A stretch of DNA of 64,000 nucleotides from JAXLXE01 sp046328115 (GTDB taxonomy: Bacteria; Chloroflexota; UBA6077; JACCZL01): assembly GCA_046328115.1 (NCBI GenBank), contig JAXLXE010000001.1, positions 1,054,001 to 1,118,000 on the forward strand, in the 5' to 3' direction. This document shows positions 35,021 through 42,535 of the stretch, in pieces. Within the stretch, counting starts at the first letter, position 1. Each line of letters begins with the position of its first letter. Made by a program: the position numbers and the translations under genes. The notes under the pieces are model-generated. The model saw only the letters and a program-made list of their open reading frames with translations, did not search any database and was not told where the DNA came from.

Positions 35021-36304
35021 CTAGGCCAGGTCTCCCACCACGAGCGTCCGCTCGCGCTCCGCGCCGATGCCAATGAGCGACGTTGGGGCGCCCAGCGCAT
35101 TCTCGATGATGCGGACGTACTGCCTCGCCGCCGTGGGCAGGTCGTCGAAGGAGCGCGCGTCGCTGGTGGGGCGCTTCCAGCCGGGCAGTCCCTCGTAGAC
35201 GGGCGTGCAGTCCGCAAGCTCATCGAGGTCCGTGGGGAAGTGCTCCACCCGCTTGCCCGCCCGCTCGTAGCCCACGCACACCGCGAGCTCGTCCAGGTGG
35301 TCCAGGATGTCCAGGCGGGTGAGCGCAATGGAGTGAAAGCCGTTCACCTGCACGGAGTGGCGGGCCGCCACCGCGTCGAACCAGCCGCAGCGCCGGGGGC
35401 GCCCAGTGGTCGTACCGTACTCGTGGCCGGTGGTCCTGATGGAATCGCCGGTGGCGTCCAGGAGCTCGGTGGGGAAGGGTCCACCACCGACACGGGACGT
35501 GTACGCCTTGAACACGCCGAGCGCTGTGGTGAGGTAGCGTGGGCCGATGCCGGCGCCGTTGAGCAGGCCGGAGACGGTGCACGGGGCGGTGGTGACGTAC
35601 GGATACGTCCCATGGTCGATGTCCAACAGCGTGGCGTGGGCGCCTTCGATGAGCACCATCCTTCCGTCAGAGATCGCCGCGTGGATGAGGGGTCCGGTCT
35701 CTTTGATGTGCGGAAGGAGGCGCGCGGCTAGCGTCAGGTACTCGTCCGCTATGGACGCGGCGTCCACAGGCGGCGCCGAATAGATCCGCTCTAGCTCCAG
35801 GTTCTTCCGGGCCACCAGGGCGGACACGCGCTCCCGGAAGCGGGCCGGGTACAGCAGATCCCCAACGGTCAGCCCAATGCGGCCAATCTTGTCGTGATAC
35901 GTTGGACCGATGCCCCGTCCGGTGGTGCCGATCGCCGCGGCGCCGCGGCGCTGCTCTTCCAGCGCGTCGAACCTGGGGTGGTACGGCATCACCAGGTGGG
36001 CCCTGGTGCTGATGGACATGCGGTCCGTGGCCACGCCGCGGGCGTTGAGCTCGTCCATCTCGCGCACCAGCACGCCTGGATTGAGGGCAACACCAGGCCC
36101 GATGACGCACTCCGTCCGCTCGTTGAAGATCCCCGCCGGCACCAGGTGGAGCGCGAACTTACCGCGCGCGTTCACGATGGTGTGGCCGGCGTTGTCACCA
36201 CCCTGCGCCCTGACCACTACATCTGCTCGCTCCGCGAGCAGATCTATGACCTTGCCCTTGCCCTCATCACCCCACTGGCCGCCGACGACGGCTATGACTG
36301 GCAC
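35021..36304 (-). CDS. purA: Adenylosuccinate synthetase
   Basis: First committed step from IMP to AMP, using GTP and aspartate. Motifs: VIAVVGGQWGDEGKGKVIDL (P-loop and catalytic Asp), GGDNAGHTIV (catalytic His), GTTGRGIGPTYHDKIGR, LIEGAHATLLDIDHGTYPYVT, TSRVGGGPFPTEL, TTGRPRRCGWFDAVA and a variant of the nucleotide-base loop near the end (SLIGIGAERERTLVV). 427 residues, normal length. GTG start. The gene sits between rfbB and the debranching enzyme on the minus strand. Confidence 0.97.
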   Translation of the reverse strand: MPVIAVVGGQWGDEGKGKVIDLLAERADVVVRAQGGDNAGHTIVNARGKFALHLVPAGIFNERTECVIGPGVALNPGVLVREMDELNARGVATDRMSISTRAHLVMPYHPRFDALEEQRRGAAAIGTTGRGIGPTYHDKIGRIGLTVGDLLYPARFRERVSALVARKNLELERIYSAPPVDAASIADEYLTLAARLLPHIKETGPLIHAAISDGRMVLIEGAHATLLDIDHGTYPYVTTAPCTVSGLLNGAGIGPRYLTTALGVFKAYTSRVGGGPFPTELLDATGDSIRTTGHEYGTTTGRPRRCGWFDAVAARHSVQVNGFHSIALTRLDILDHLDELAVCVGYERAGKRVEHFPTDLDELADCTPVYEGLPGWKRPTSDARSFDDLPTAARQYVRIIENALGAPTSLIGIGAERERTLVVGDLA

Positions 36305-36359
36305 GCTCTACTCACCTCTTCCGGATAGCGGCCACCGGATCATCGGTGACCACGCAGTA

Positions 36360-37382
36360 TCAAGCGACGCCAGATGCGCCGGCCCGCCGCTCCGCGTAGT
36401 TCTTGCGGTAGTACTCCAGGTACTCGCCGGACTTCAGCGGCCGCCACCAGCGCTCGTTGGCCACGTACCAATCAATGGTCCTGCCGAGCGCCTGCTCAAA
36501 GGTGTGCTCGGGGGCCCATCCCAATCCCATCAGCTTGGAGCAGTCCACGCTGTACCGGCGGTCATGACCCGGGCGGTCTGGCACGAAGGTCATCAGGGAC
36601 TCTGGCTTGCCCAGATGGCGCAGGATGGCCCGAGCAAGCACCAGCGTGTTGATCTCGTTGCCGGCGCCCACGTTGTAGACCTCGCCATCGGCACCTCGGC
36701 GTAGCGCCGTGTCAATGCCGCGGCAGTGGTCGGTCACGTAGATGTAATCGCGCAGCGCGCCGCCATCGCCGTAGATCGGCAGGGGCTGATCATCCAGCGC
36801 GTTGGTGACAAAGACGGGCACCACCTTCTCCGGGTACTGGTACGGCCCGATGTTGTTGGACCCTCGCGTGATGACCACGGGCAGGCCGTGGGTGGTGCGG
36901 TACGCCAGGACCATCAGGTCGCCGCCGGCCTTGCTGGCGGCGTACGGGCTGCGCGGCGCCAGGTTGTCCGTCTCGCGGGAGGAGCCTTCCTCCACGTGTC
37001 CGTACACCTCGTCTGTGCTGACCTGCAGGAACCTCTGGATGCGATGCTTGCGCGCCGCTTCCAGCAACACCCAGGTGCCGCGCACGTCCGTATCAATGAA
37101 CGCCCCGGCATCCATGATTGAGCGGTCCACATGGGTCTCCGCCGCGAAGTTCACGGCGACGTCAACGTCCGCCATCAGGCGGTCGACAACGGCCTCGTCC
37201 GCGATGTCACCCTGGACGAACCGGAAGCGATCTGAGCCGGCGACGCGCTCCAGGTTTGCGAGATTTCCGGCGTAGGTGAGCTTGTCCAGCACCACCACCG
37301 AGTCTTCAGGGTGCCGTTCGAGCGTATGGCTGACGAAGTTGCTGCCGATAAATCCCGCGCCGCCCGTGACCAGAAGTCTCAT
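36360..37382 (-). CDS. rfbB: dTDP-glucose 4,6-dehydratase
   Basis: Extended short-chain dehydrogenase that makes dTDP-4-keto-6-deoxyglucose, precursor of dTDP-rhamnose and related EPS sugars. NAD motif LLVTGGAGFIGSNFV, then FAAETHVDRSI, VSTDEVYGHVEEGS (catalytic T-D-E), APRSPYAASKAGGDLMVLAY (Y-x3-K), RGSNNIGPYQYPEKVVP and DRPGHDRRYSVD. 340 residues. The ATG overlaps the stop region of rfbA (ATGA), so rfbA and rfbB are coupled. rfbC and rfbD are not seen here. Confidence 0.95.
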   Translation of the reverse strand: MRLLVTGGAGFIGSNFVSHTLERHPEDSVVVLDKLTYAGNLANLERVAGSDRFRFVQGDIADEAVVDRLMADVDVAVNFAAETHVDRSIMDAGAFIDTDVRGTWVLLEAARKHRIQRFLQVSTDEVYGHVEEGSSRETDNLAPRSPYAASKAGGDLMVLAYRTTHGLPVVITRGSNNIGPYQYPEKVVPVFVTNALDDQPLPIYGDGGALRDYIYVTDHCRGIDTALRRGADGEVYNVGAGNEINTLVLARAILRHLGKPESLMTFVPDRPGHDRRYSVDCSKLMGLGWAPEHTFEQALGRTIDWYVANERWWRPLKSGEYLEYYRKNYAERRAGASGVA

Positions 37383-38137
37383 CGAGCCGCCATGGCGGGC
37401 ATCTTGTTCACGCCGTATTGACGCACGAAGTCGATCACCTCGTAGTACACGTCGATGGACTCCCCGGCATCGCCCCAGAAGCCCTCGATGATGTCGTACT
37501 CCATGTCGCCGCGGTCGATGTACGCGTTGTTCACGTCCGTGATCTCGAGCTCGCCACGGCCGGACGGCTTGAGTGTCCTCACGATGTCGAAGACATCCGG
37601 GTCATACATGTAGACGCCGATGACGGCGTACGGCGAGGGGGGGTTCTGGGGCTTCTCGCGCACGTAGAGGATGCGGCCGTTCTCGATGATTGGCACGCCA
37701 AGGTGGCGGAGGTGTTGCGGGTCCTCCATCTCCTTCATCAGCACGCGGGCGCCGCGCTCCTGGCGCTGGTAGTTCTCCACGTACGGCGCGATCGAATTCT
37801 CCAGGATGTTGTCGCCGAGCATCACGACGAATTTGTCGCCGTCGATGAAGTTCTCCGCCAGGCGCAGCGCCTCGGCGATCCCGCCGGGCCGCTCCTGGTA
37901 GCTGTAGCTCAGGTACTTGAGCCCGAACGCCTCGCCGTCGCCCAGCAGGCGAAGGAACTCGCCAGCGTGATTCCCACCCGTGACCACCATGATGTCGCGG
38001 ATGCCCGCGTTCACCAGCGTCTCAATGGGGTAGTAGATCATGGGTTTGTCGTAGACCGGCAGCAGATGCTTGTTGGTGATGCGGGTCATCGGATGCAGGC
38101 GGGTGCCGGTCCCACCGGCCAGAATCACGCCCTTCAT
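37379..38137 (-). CDS. rfbA: Glucose-1-phosphate thymidylyltransferase (short form)
   Basis: Nucleotidyltransferase forming dTDP-glucose. It begins MKGVILAGGTGTRLHPMTRI with the pyrophosphorylase signature, and has NKHLLPVYDKPMIYYPIETL, GDNILENSI and VREKPQNPPSPYAVIGVYMY. At 252 residues it lacks the C-terminal dimer helices of the 290-residue E. coli RmlA, like the shorter enzymes of many Gram-positive relatives and archaea. It precedes rfbB and follows the kinase-like gene by 55 bases. Confidence 0.93.
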   Translation of the reverse strand: MKGVILAGGTGTRLHPMTRITNKHLLPVYDKPMIYYPIETLVNAGIRDIMVVTGGNHAGEFLRLLGDGEAFGLKYLSYSYQERPGGIAEALRLAENFIDGDKFVVMLGDNILENSIAPYVENYQRQERGARVLMKEMEDPQHLRHLGVPIIENGRILYVREKPQNPPSPYAVIGVYMYDPDVFDIVRTLKPSGRGELEITDVNNAYIDRGDMEYDIIEGFWGDAGESIDVYYEVIDFVRQYGVNKMPAMAAR

Positions 38138-38192
38138 TCAGCTCTCCCTCTCGTGCCCGCCGCTGCCGCGGCCACCGGGCAGTGTTGTTGCT

Positions 38193-38849
38193 CTACGATC
38201 GCTTTACGTTGTTCAGTACCACGCCGAGCACCCGCGCGCCAACCCTGGCCAGGCCCTCGGCCGCGGCACGCGCGGCATCGCGCCGGGTCTGGCCCGCTTC
38301 GACGACCAACAGTACGCCATCGACCCGCGGCGCGAGTGCTAGCGCATCGGAGGCAGTGGCAGCCGGCGAGCCGTATAGAACCACCATGTCGGCGTCCTCG
38401 CGGAGCCGGTTGACAACTCGGGCCATGCGGTCAGACGCCAGGATGTCCGCCGGATTCGGCGGAACCGGACCGCTCGCGAGCAGGCTCAGATTGGGGATTC
38501 CGGTGTCGCGGAGCGGCGGCTGAGCCTGCTCTTCCAGGATCAGCGTGGTCAGCCCCTGCTCCCCGGCCAGCGCAAACGTAGCCTGGAGCCTGGGCTCGCG
38601 CAGGTCGCAGTCCACCAGGATCGTGCGGCGGCCGACATCGGCAAAGCTGATCGCGAGGTTAGCCGCCACCAGCTCCGGTCTCGGTGAGCGGCCTACCGCG
38701 AGCACCAGAATGGCCTTCAGCTCGCGATCGACGCTGGAGAACTGGATGTTGGTCCGAAGGGTGCGAAACGCCTCCGCCACCGCCGAATCTGGATAGTCCG
38801 AGATCAGTCCCGGCCCCGCGGCCGTCTTCGCGGATTCGCTCACGCGCAC
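38193..38849 (-). CDS. Degenerate BY-kinase-like (CpsD/CapB fold) protein
   Basis: 218 residues that align along their length with bacterial tyrosine autokinases (SAVAEAFRTLRTNIQFSS, RTILVDCDLREPRLQATF, LALAPRVDGVLLVVEAGQTR). The Walker A motif is lost: where homologues read PGEGKST this protein reads AVGRSPRPELVAAN (residues 51-64), without the lysine. Walker A' (ILVDCDLR) remains, but the Walker B aspartate is replaced by glycine (VVLYGSPAA, G160). There is no C-terminal tyrosine cluster, the protein ending in VLNNVKRS. It should not hydrolyse ATP or autophosphorylate and is better seen as a structural or regulatory partner of the Wzz-like protein encoded just upstream. Confidence 0.82.
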   Translation of the reverse strand: MRVSESAKTAAGPGLISDYPDSAVAEAFRTLRTNIQFSSVDRELKAILVLAVGRSPRPELVAANLAISFADVGRRTILVDCDLREPRLQATFALAGEQGLTTLILEEQAQPPLRDTGIPNLSLLASGPVPPNPADILASDRMARVVNRLREDADMVVLYGSPAATASDALALAPRVDGVLLVVEAGQTRRDAARAAAEGLARVGARVLGVVLNNVKRS

Positions 38850-38889
38850 CCCAGCGTTGGAGCCAATGCGATTGGGCCCAAGCGCGTTT

Positions 38890-38913
38890 GACTCAAGATT
38901 GGACTCAAGATGG
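38890..38913. repeat. Tandem 12-bp direct repeat
   Basis: Two adjacent copies, GACTCAAGATTG and GACTCAAGATGG, in the 109-base gap between the Wzz-like and the kinase-like genes. On the minus strand the unit contains CTTGAG. Role unknown; it may be a regulatory site or simple slippage. Confidence 0.6.
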
Positions 38914-38958
38914 GACAGGGAGCTCCGTCAGTGTGGGCCATCAGTGCGGACAATACGC

Positions 38959-39603
38959 TCAGCGCGGAATGCGGCCCAGGGTCATCAAGCCGAGCGCCGC
39001 CTCCACCTGGGCAGCGGTCTTGAGCGTATCGTCGACATAGTGTACCCCGATCGCAAGGGCGAGCCCGGCGATGGCGCCCACGATGGCCGCCGCCCCCACG
39101 ATCAGCGACTGCCTGGGCCACACCAGGCGGGCCGGCGAGGCGCGATCCAGGATGGAGACGATGGCGCGATCCTGTGACGGCACGCCCTGATTGCGCGCCG
39201 CGTGCTGCTCCTCAAAAACCCGGGCCGTCTCCAGCGCGATCCGCTGCGCACGGTCGGGGTCTACGTCGTCCACCTCAATCGCGATCTGCGCGCTCTGCAC
39301 CACCGCGTCAGAGCGAATCTTCCCCAGCACGGCATCCGCGCCGAGATCCAGCCGCAGGCGGGCATCCACCTCCCGGGCGAGATCGCTGGTGCGCACCCGC
39401 GCCGCTAGCTGCGGCATGAGCCGCTCCAGCGCTAGCTGCTGCCCATTATCGAACCGAGCCCCGACCTCCATCCGAATAGACGAGCGGTAGATAGGGAGCT
39501 GGGCCCGCGAATAGGCCAACGCCGCGATGCACGCGGCAACAACGGTCAGGGCAATGATCCACCAACGCTGCCGTACGGCGTCAGTCGCGCGCTGGAAATC
39601 CAG
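38959..39603 (-). CDS. Wzz-like polysaccharide co-polymerase, probable CTG start
   Basis: Chain-length determinant protein with two membrane segments around an extracytoplasmic domain. The C-terminal segment is SLIVGAAAIVGAIAGLALAI, followed by YVDDTLKTAAQVEAALGLMTLGRIPR, the linker that contacts a BY-kinase. The first canonical start in frame is the TTG at 39519, but that would cut off the first membrane helix: upstream the same frame encodes DFQRATDAVRQRWWIIALTV and VAACIAALAYS, a classic Wzz N-terminus. There is no ATG, GTG or TTG between the upstream stop and 39519. A CTG at 39603 has GAGGTG six bases before it and lies 34 bases after the predicted transcription start. I therefore place the start at 39603 (214 residues). 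Confidence 0.8.
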   Translation of the reverse strand: MDFQRATDAVRQRWWIIALTVVAACIAALAYSRAQLPIYRSSIRMEVGARFDNGQQLALERLMPQLAARVRTSDLAREVDARLRLDLGADAVLGKIRSDAVVQSAQIAIEVDDVDPDRAQRIALETARVFEEQHAARNQGVPSQDRAIVSILDRASPARLVWPRQSLIVGAAAIVGAIAGLALAIGVHYVDDTLKTAAQVEAALGLMTLGRIPR

Positions 39604-39643
39604 GAAGCACCTCGATCCGGCGGAGAACCACGCCAGCGACCGG

Positions 39644-39673
39644 ATTATGAAAACGGCATCGCCGGGGTGTCAA
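39644..39673 (-). promoter_or_regulatory. Sigma-70 promoter for the EPS/rfb operon
   Basis: Minus strand TTGACA (39673-39668), 18-base spacer, CATAAT (39649-39644). Predicted start near 39637. It would drive the Wzz-like, kinase-like, rfbA and rfbB genes and perhaps purA. Confidence 0.7.
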
Positions 39674-39708
39674 CGCCGGGCGCACGCGGCGCCCGGCGCT
39701 GACCGAGA

Positions 39709-41670
39709 CTACTGCTGCTCGAAGGCAAAACGCAGGTCCGTATCCGGCAAGGCCAGCGGGCGGTTCAAGCCATTGGTTGAGGTGTTGTTGTACTGCAGGT
39801 AGAAGTTGCTGCCCTGCGCCTGGGCGGCCAGATCACTCGGGAGGCCCTGGCCGGTCAAGATGGTCTTGAACCAGTCGCCCAGAAGGATTGGCTGCGTGCA
39901 GCCACAACTCGAGTCGTAATGCAGGATCACGCGCTGGAACCGTTGGTAGATGAATCCACCGTTGCGCGGGTCGACCATGGGGCGGCTGGTGACGGATCCG
40001 GCAAGCTCCAGGTTGAGCAGCGGCAGTAGATTGGCGTTGCCGCCGCCCGGGAACGCGGTGGCCAGATCCACCTGATTCACGAAGGCGCTGAAGAAACCCA
40101 CCGGAGCGCCGTTGAACGTGTCCGGCGCATTCTGGCGCACGAACTCAACAATCCGCGTGTCGTAGCCAGGCGAGCCCACCTGGGGCGCCTGCTTCGCAAG
40201 CTGCTCGTCATACGCCGGAAAGGTGGATGTGTTGATCTGGTTGTACGGCATCAGGCCGGGGTCAAGCAGGTTCATGAGCTGCGGGCCATTCGGGCCAAGC
40301 TGCATGATGTGCCGCTGGAAGATCTGTGACGTGAACCCCATGAAACGAAACGTCCGGGAGATGGGGTAGCCAAAGTTCTTGACCCCGCCGCGTAGCTGGA
40401 AGTACTCCCAGAAGCGGTCGTTGTCGATGCGATAGCCGGTCTGGGAGAAGAAGCGGGCATCACGGGGCGCGGGACCGCCGGGCGGCGCCGGCGTGGGCTC
40501 CGGGCCGGTGGTGGGGCGCGGGGTGGGCTGGCCGGGCGTGGCTGTGGGGGCTACCGAAGTGACTCGAGCACCACGGATCGAGGGATCGCCATTTCGGTAT
40601 TCCGCCCACACCACGACGTTGCCATTGATGTCCGGCTCGCGCTGATCGGCATCGCCGGTGCTGACGCGGAACTCCGTGGACGTCGACAGATCGTAGCCAT
40701 AGATGTCGCCCTGGCCATTGCGGGTGTCCCACCAGACCACGAGGTTTCCGCTGATTCGCGGTCGTCCGCGCTTGCCTTCCAACGTCGTGGCCAGGCCGCC
40801 AGACACGGCTCCGGTGGAACGATCGAACACGTGGATGTTCCCGTTCTCCGGGTCATCCCGCGGACCCGTGCGGAACACGATCTTGTCACCCGAGACCGCG
40901 GGCTCGAATCCGGCAACGCCCTCGATGCGGCGAAGCGCGCCGGACTTCAAATCGCGGTACCAGATGCTGCTATCGCGGCTGTCCTCGAAGACCACGAGAT
41001 CGCCATCGATCGACGGCCGCGTCTGATCACCGGAGGCGTTGGAGACGTTGAACTTCTCGCGCCTGGCCAGGTCAAAGCCAACCACGTTCCAGGTGCCGTC
41101 CGTGTTCTCTTGCCAGACCACACGATCGCCGGAGATGGCCGGAGCGCGTTGATCGCCGGGCAGCTCCAGTCGCCGAACTACGTCGCGCTCGTCAAGATCA
41201 AAGACGACGATGTCCTGGCCAAACGAGGAGCTCTGCTCCACCCACACCGCGAGCTTTCCCGAGACATCCGGCGCCATGCCGTTGGCGTTCTCCGTGGCCC
41301 GGCGATCCTGCCGTGTGTCTAGATTCCAGCCACGGATGTCCACGAACGACCCAGGATCCACCGGCTTCACTGGAGTGGCCGTAGGGGTAGCGGTGGGGTC
41401 GTTCCGTCCCGACGGGACACCGGGCGTCGCGGTGGCGGTGGGTGTGAGCGTGGGAGCGAGCTGGCGGCGTGTGTCCTCGAAGACCACCCATTTGCTGCTG
41501 ACGCGGGGCGCCCGCTGGCCGCCTCGTTCGTCATAGATAGTGAAGCGCTCGATATTGGGCGATTGCGCGGCGACTCGCTCCACGGGTCCGGCCACGCCGG
41601 AGATCCCGATGCAGAGCGCGGCAAAGAGCGCTCCGGTCGCCGCGAAACGCGAGCTGGCACCACCAGACAT
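39709..41670 (-). CDS. Secreted beta-propeller protein with Chloroflexota-type C-terminal domain
   Basis: 653 residues. The ATG at 41670 has GAGAGG seven bases upstream; a GTG two codons earlier is less likely. After a signal peptide (FAATGALFAALCIGISGVAG) come TolB-like blades, each with an I/V-S-G-x-x-V-V-W/F turn and a YDLxT-type strand (PAISGDRVVWQENTDG, PRISGNLVVWWDTRNGQGD, DINGNVVVWAEYRNGD). There are two Thr/Pro-rich linkers (ATPTATPVKP and TPRPTTGPEPTPAPP). The C-terminal 240 residues hold the domain FFSQTGYRIDNDRFWEYFQL to NFGYPISRTFRFMGFTSQIF and FQRVILHYD, widespread in secreted Chloroflexota proteins. Role probably adhesive or ligand-binding at the cell surface. Next to the EPS operon on the same strand. 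Confidence 0.82.
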   Translation of the reverse strand: MSGGASSRFAATGALFAALCIGISGVAGPVERVAAQSPNIERFTIYDERGGQRAPRVSSKWVVFEDTRRQLAPTLTPTATATPGVPSGRNDPTATPTATPVKPVDPGSFVDIRGWNLDTRQDRRATENANGMAPDVSGKLAVWVEQSSSFGQDIVVFDLDERDVVRRLELPGDQRAPAISGDRVVWQENTDGTWNVVGFDLARREKFNVSNASGDQTRPSIDGDLVVFEDSRDSSIWYRDLKSGALRRIEGVAGFEPAVSGDKIVFRTGPRDDPENGNIHVFDRSTGAVSGGLATTLEGKRGRPRISGNLVVWWDTRNGQGDIYGYDLSTSTEFRVSTGDADQREPDINGNVVVWAEYRNGDPSIRGARVTSVAPTATPGQPTPRPTTGPEPTPAPPGGPAPRDARFFSQTGYRIDNDRFWEYFQLRGGVKNFGYPISRTFRFMGFTSQIFQRHIMQLGPNGPQLMNLLDPGLMPYNQINTSTFPAYDEQLAKQAPQVGSPGYDTRIVEFVRQNAPDTFNGAPVGFFSAFVNQVDLATAFPGGGNANLLPLLNLELAGSVTSRPMVDPRNGGFIYQRFQRVILHYDSSCGCTQPILLGDWFKTILTGQGLPSDLAAQAQGSNFYLQYNNTSTNGLNRPLALPDTDLRFAFEQQ

Positions 41671-41683
41671 CGGCACACCTCTC

Positions 41684-41731
41684 TGGGATTCTCAAGCCTG
41701 AGATTGCAGGCCTGGGATCTCAAGCCTGGAG
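41684..41731. repeat. Direct repeat in the 5' UTR region of the propeller gene
   Basis: TGGGATTCTCAAGCCTGAG (41684-41702) and TGGGATCTCAAGCCTGGAG (41713-41731), nearly identical 19-mers 29 bases apart, directly upstream of the propeller gene's ribosome binding site. On the minus strand both contain CTTGAG, as does the tandem repeat at 38890-38913. Confidence 0.6.
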
Positions 41732-41884
41732 TCTCAACGGGACGAAGGCTCAACCTCCGTCACTCCCAGAACGACGCGCGAAAGCCAGGGGTTTCTTGAA
41801 ATGTCAAGTCTTCACCAAAGCTTTAGCAACGGCGCCGGCGGCCCTTCCGGGCGAGCTCTCCGCCAACGGCAGACCGGCCGTAAC

Positions 41885-41913
41885 TTGACAGTAGCGTGAC
41901 TGTACTGTGACAG
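41885..41913. promoter_or_regulatory. PHO-box-like array: three heptamers with 11-bp spacing
   Basis: Plus-strand heptamers TTGACAG (41885), GTGACTG (41896) and GTGACAG (41907), each separated by 4 bases. On the minus strand they read CTGTCAC, CAGTCAC and CTGTCAA. This is the layout of PhoB/PhoP binding sites (7-bp direct repeats every 11 bp, consensus close to CTGTCAT). The flanking genes are the small peptide gene 78 bases downstream on the plus strand and the propeller gene 215 bases downstream on the minus strand. Binding by a PhoB-type response regulator is inference. Confidence 0.55.
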
Positions 41914-41990
41914 AAGATGCACCTGGCGTAACGGGGCTGTGATGCCCCGCTCCGCACAATCCCAGCACCTCGCGCACCAGGAGGCTCTCG

Positions 41991-42080
41991 ATGCTGGACA
42001 CAACTACCGCTCTGTTGTTGATGCTCCTGCTATCGTTCTTCGCGACGTTTTTCGCGGCAGAGGAGAGCGATCTCGGCTAG
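41991..42080 (+). CDS. 29-residue single-helix membrane peptide
   Basis: An ATG at 41991 preceded by GGAGG with a 6-base spacer, the best ribosome binding site in this stretch, opens a 30-codon frame ending in TAG at 42080. The peptide starts MLDTTTALLLMLLLSFFATF and ends with the acidic tail AAEESDLG, so it has one membrane helix with an N-out or N-in short head. It lies 47 bases before the next membrane-protein gene. Regulatory small protein or transporter accessory are possibilities; no homologue is known to me. Confidence 0.55.
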   Translation: MLDTTTALLLMLLLSFFATFFAAEESDLG

Positions 42081-42127
42081 CAACGGCCCATAATGTGGGC
42101 ACGACATAGGTCGGAGGACCCACGGGC

Positions 42128-42535
42128 TTGTCGCCAATTCTCACCTGGGGCGTCGGCATTGGCCTCGCGATAGCGGCCGTCGACACCGTCACGTTCTATC
42201 TGACCACGCGTGTCCTATCTGGGACGGACTTCGCGGCCTACGCGCAGCTCTTCGACGAGCTTGCCAACGTCCTGCTGTACACGGTCATCGGGTTGCGTGT
42301 GGGCTGGGCTGCCGATCTCGTACGGGCTGCCGCTGAGGGCGGCGTCATCGCCGGAGCGCTCGTCGGTATACTCGCCTGGCTCGTGGCCTCGGTGGTCTTC
42401 CCGCCGGAAGGTCTGACACTTGGCTCCCGGGACATGGTGGGCATGCTGGCATACAACGTGGCGATGGGCGGAATTCTGGCCATGATCGGCGGATACGTGG
42501 CAACGCGAGCCGCGAGACGGGCCGGCGCTAGCTAG
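42128..42535 (+). CDS. Small integral membrane protein, four predicted helices
   Basis: 135 residues from a TTG that has GGAGG ten bases upstream. Hydrophobic segments: ILTWGVGIGLAIAAVDTVTF, ANVLLYTVIGLRVGWAA, VIAGALVGILAWLVASVVF and MLAYNVAMGGILAMIGGYVA. Glycine-rich helices and short loops; no known motif. It follows the 29-residue peptide gene and ends overlapping dgkA tail to tail by 8 bases. Function unknown. Confidence 0.7.
   Translation: MSPILTWGVGIGLAIAAVDTVTFYLTTRVLSGTDFAAYAQLFDELANVLLYTVIGLRVGWAADLVRAAAEGGVIAGALVGILAWLVASVVFPPEGLTLGSRDMVGMLAYNVAMGGILAMIGGYVATRAARRAGAS

Larger units (their letters stand above)
41671..41990. other. Intergenic region between the propeller gene and the small peptide gene
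   Basis: 320 bases without a supported gene. It holds the 19-bp direct repeat next to the propeller gene, a short CTTGA/TCAAG inverted repeat near 41796-41808, and the 11-bp-spaced triple repeat at 41885-41917. TTGACA occurs on both strands (41885 plus; 41807 minus), but neither has a recognisable -10 at normal spacing. Confidence 0.5.
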
